Shown piece after piece: positions 14,492 to 15,698 of a DNA stretch of 15,698 nucleotides. Every line of letters begins with the position of its first letter. Position 1 is the first letter of the stretch. The stretch is from Oscillospiraceae bacterium (GTDB lineage: Bacteria > Bacillota > Clostridia > Oscillospirales > Acutalibacteraceae): positions 1-15,698 of the forward strand of contig JAQXLO010000031.1 in assembly GCA_029012165.1 (NCBI GenBank), in the 5' to 3' direction. A model generated the notes under the pieces. The model worked only from the letters and a program-made list of their open reading frames with translations. It searched no databases and was not told where the DNA came from. The position numbers were made by a program, and so were the translations under genes.

Positions 14492-15316
14492 TTACCCGGC
14501 GATCCACGGAGCAAAAAACTGCTCAATTTCCTTCGGCTCCATTACTGCGCTTCCTTTCAAAGCGCCTTCTTTTTCGGGGCAGGCATCTATGCCGCTGTTC
14601 ATCGGATCATACCACGCCGGCACAAACCGATCATACTGTTCTTGGTATTTTTCTTCATCGACAACGGCTCCGTGGATAGAATACTCAACCTTCCCGTCTT
14701 TTTCAAACCCCGTGGTATCCTGCTTTTTGCTTTCCCAGTCTGTAAACAAACTCCCATTATCCAGATGGTAAACGTAGACGGCGTGTATCCCACTGCCAAT
14801 ATAATCTCCAACGATCACGTTTTCCTTTTCACGGAAATACACCACGCCGAACGATCCCAATCCGGGAAACGATACCACCTTTCCATGATCGATGGTCAAA
14901 ATGGTTGCTGTTCCGACATGAGAGTCGCTGTCCGTAACCATCACTTCCGGTATATCGTCATCATCCATATAGTAAAGTGCAAAGGTGGAGTAGGACATAT
15001 AGTCTTGCTCGCCGCTATCAACAAGCCGCTTGCTTTCATTGTATTTTTCTAACAAAAAATCCTTATACGCAAATGCCCACGCTGTGTCCTTTTCCGATGC
15101 AGTCAGCTGCGCGGCTTGCACTTGTGTTTCGGTAGGCACTGCGGAAGTTTCCGCTGCTGTCTCTGTAGCCACAGTCGTTTCTGTAATCGCAGCTGTCATT
15201 TCCATGGTCTGCTCTTCGTTACGGTTTGCCGCCGCAGAAATGTCTTCGCTTGCCCTGCACGCCGAGAGCAGCCAGCAGAATACTCCCACTATAAACAAGT
15301 ATATCATCTTTTTCAT
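14492..15316 (-). CDS. Lipoprotein with FG-GAP-like motif, 274 aa
   Basis: MKKMIYLFIVGVFCWLLSAC ends in lipobox LSAC (Cys20). A Thr/Glu/Ala linker (about 36-68) precedes the mature domain. The acidic signature here is YYMDDDDIPEVMV (115-127), the same position and style as in the two downstream lipoproteins, followed by beta-rich sequence (TATILTIDHGKVVSF, VYVYHLDNGSLFTD). No catalytic motif is visible. The start is the ATG with two lysines before the hydrophobic core; its GAGG lies about 12 nt upstream, rather far, so translation may be modest. It is the first gene after promoter block B and heads the three-gene unit. Calling it a surface lipoprotein is safe; any role in binding or sensing is a guess. 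Confidence 0.85.
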   Translation of the reverse strand: MKKMIYLFIVGVFCWLLSACRASEDISAAANRNEEQTMEMTAAITETTVATETAAETSAVPTETQVQAAQLTASEKDTAWAFAYKDFLLEKYNESKRLVDSGEQDYMSYSTFALYYMDDDDIPEVMVTDSDSHVGTATILTIDHGKVVSFPGLGSFGVVYFREKENVIVGDYIGSGIHAVYVYHLDNGSLFTDWESKKQDTTGFEKDGKVEYSIHGAVVDEEKYQEQYDRFVPAWYDPMNSGIDACPEKEGALKGSAVMEPKEIEQFFAPWIAG

Positions 15317-15353
15317 TATTATTCATAACCTCATTTATTTCTTGAGATAACCT

Positions 15354-15433
15354 AACATCTTCTCGTAGACAGATTATCATAATACTCGCCTGTTTTCAAT
15401 ACTTTTGAAATAAATAGTATGCTTTTTGTAAAA
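15354..15433 (-). promoter_or_regulatory. Promoter block B (copy shared with 12504-12582)
   Basis: This is the second copy of the block described at 12504-12582, placed just upstream of the three-lipoprotein unit. Candidate elements are -35 TTGAAA (15394-15399), 17-nt spacer, extended TGA and -10 TAATCT (15371-15376). GATAAT with a 15-nt spacer is the alternative reading. The identical upstream stretch TTTTACAAAAAGCATA and the shared TGAAAACAGG, TATGATA and TACGA cores suggest selection on regulation, since the genes downstream are not close homologues. Confidence 0.62.
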
Positions 15434-15475
15434 ATCAAAAACGAAATCCCTTGAAACAACTGAATAACGAAGAAG

Positions 15476-15511
15476 GGCTCGAGAAATCGGCGAGATCCGA
15501 TTTTCCGAGCC
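15476..15511. other. Strong imperfect hairpin upstream of promoter block B
   Basis: Two 15-nt arms, GGCTCGAGAAATCGG (15476-15490) and CCGATTTTCCGAGCC (15497-15511), pair with one mismatch and one G-T around a 6-nt loop. T-rich flanks are weak on both sides (TTGGTTT on plus, CTTCTTCG on minus). It may be a second terminator for the gene beyond the right edge, or a protein site. It sits about 40 bp upstream of promoter block B. Confidence 0.5.
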
Positions 15512-15550
15512 TTGGTTTATGTCTGCTTTCGATTTGTTTTTCTCCGAAAG

Positions 15551-15586
15551 AAAAAGGATAGGTAATTGTATCAAAACTACCTATCC
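15551..15586 (-). terminator. Rho-independent terminator of a gene beyond the right edge
   Basis: Arms GGATAGGTA (15556-15564) and TACCTATCC (15578-15586) pair perfectly over 9 bp. On the minus strand the hairpin is followed by TTTTTCTTT. It should end a minus-strand transcript entering from beyond 15698, separating it from the lipoprotein cluster. Confidence 0.75.
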
Positions 15587-15698
15587 TTCGTGGCAAAGTT
15601 TGGTTATTTGGATACAATGCAACCATTTTCCGTGAAACTTTGCGCTGTATGGGAAACCTTTGCTCAATAGCCAGTAAACATTTGCGTGAAAAGGGCAA
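15587..15698 (-). other. Unassigned edge sequence
   Basis: Two minus-strand frames are open at the window edge. One reads from 15698 through both hairpins to 15435, the other stops near 15584. Neither gives a protein segment I recognise, and the first is unlikely past the terminator. A 9-bp inverted repeat, GCAAAGTTT / AAACTTTGC (15593-15601 and 15635-15643), lies here. It could be the 3' end of a gene or non-coding DNA. Confidence 0.3.

Noticed and set aside
1..15698. tRNA, rRNA, insertion sequence, integrase or riboswitch
   Set aside because: I looked for conserved tRNA arms, transposase or integrase motifs and known riboswitch cores ahead of the genes and found none.

Overview
The window looks like a stretch of chromosome from a Gram-positive gut bacterium of the class Clostridia, most likely Ruminococcaceae/Oscillospiraceae. 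The reasons are moderate GC, strong GGAGG-type ribosome binding sites, several Thr/Glu-rich Cys-lipoproteins, a BspA-like leucine-rich-repeat surface protein with an aromatic C-terminal tail, and a BmrCD/TM287-288-type ABC exporter pair under a MarR regulator. The genus is an inference; no rRNA or other marker is present. All intact genes lie on the minus strand; only the leftmost, frameshifted acyltransferase lies on plus.

Layout, left to right. (1) 1-763: tandem array of 55-59 bp units, each carrying a 16-bp palindrome, then a short leader. (2) 851-1878 (+): membrane acyltransferase-3 gene split by a frameshift near 964-990, closed by a bidirectional terminator shared with the convergent operon. 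(3) 6500 down to 1928 (-): an efflux operon with a near-perfect sigma-A promoter, a 19-bp palindromic operator just downstream of the -10, marR, two overlapping ABC half-transporter genes forming an asymmetric heterodimer, and probably a 90-aa lipoprotein. (4) 9271 down to 6731 (-): an 846-aa exported BspA-like protein with 12 full and one degenerate ~38-aa Cys3His repeats, an Ig-like domain and a hydrophobic tail, with its own candidate promoter and a terminator. (5) About 480 bp without a convincing gene. (6) 15433 down to 9868 (-): two adjacent transcription units for exported proteins. The upstream unit encodes three lipoproteins with acidic, FG-GAP-like motifs. The downstream unit encodes a membrane-anchored WG-repeat/beta-propeller-like protein and a PstS-like binding lipoprotein. 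Both units begin with the same ~80-bp promoter block, so they are probably co-regulated. (7) 15476-15698: hairpins, including a terminator for a minus-strand gene beyond the window, and an unassigned edge.

How the parts work together: the MarR regulator probably represses its own operon until a toxic ligand releases it, and the ABC pair then exports the compound. The right-hand cluster looks like a cell-surface set with matched promoters whose function cannot be named from sequence. The most unusual items are the palindromic array, the tandem Cys3His repeats in an exported protein, and the duplicated promoter block driving the lipoprotein cluster.
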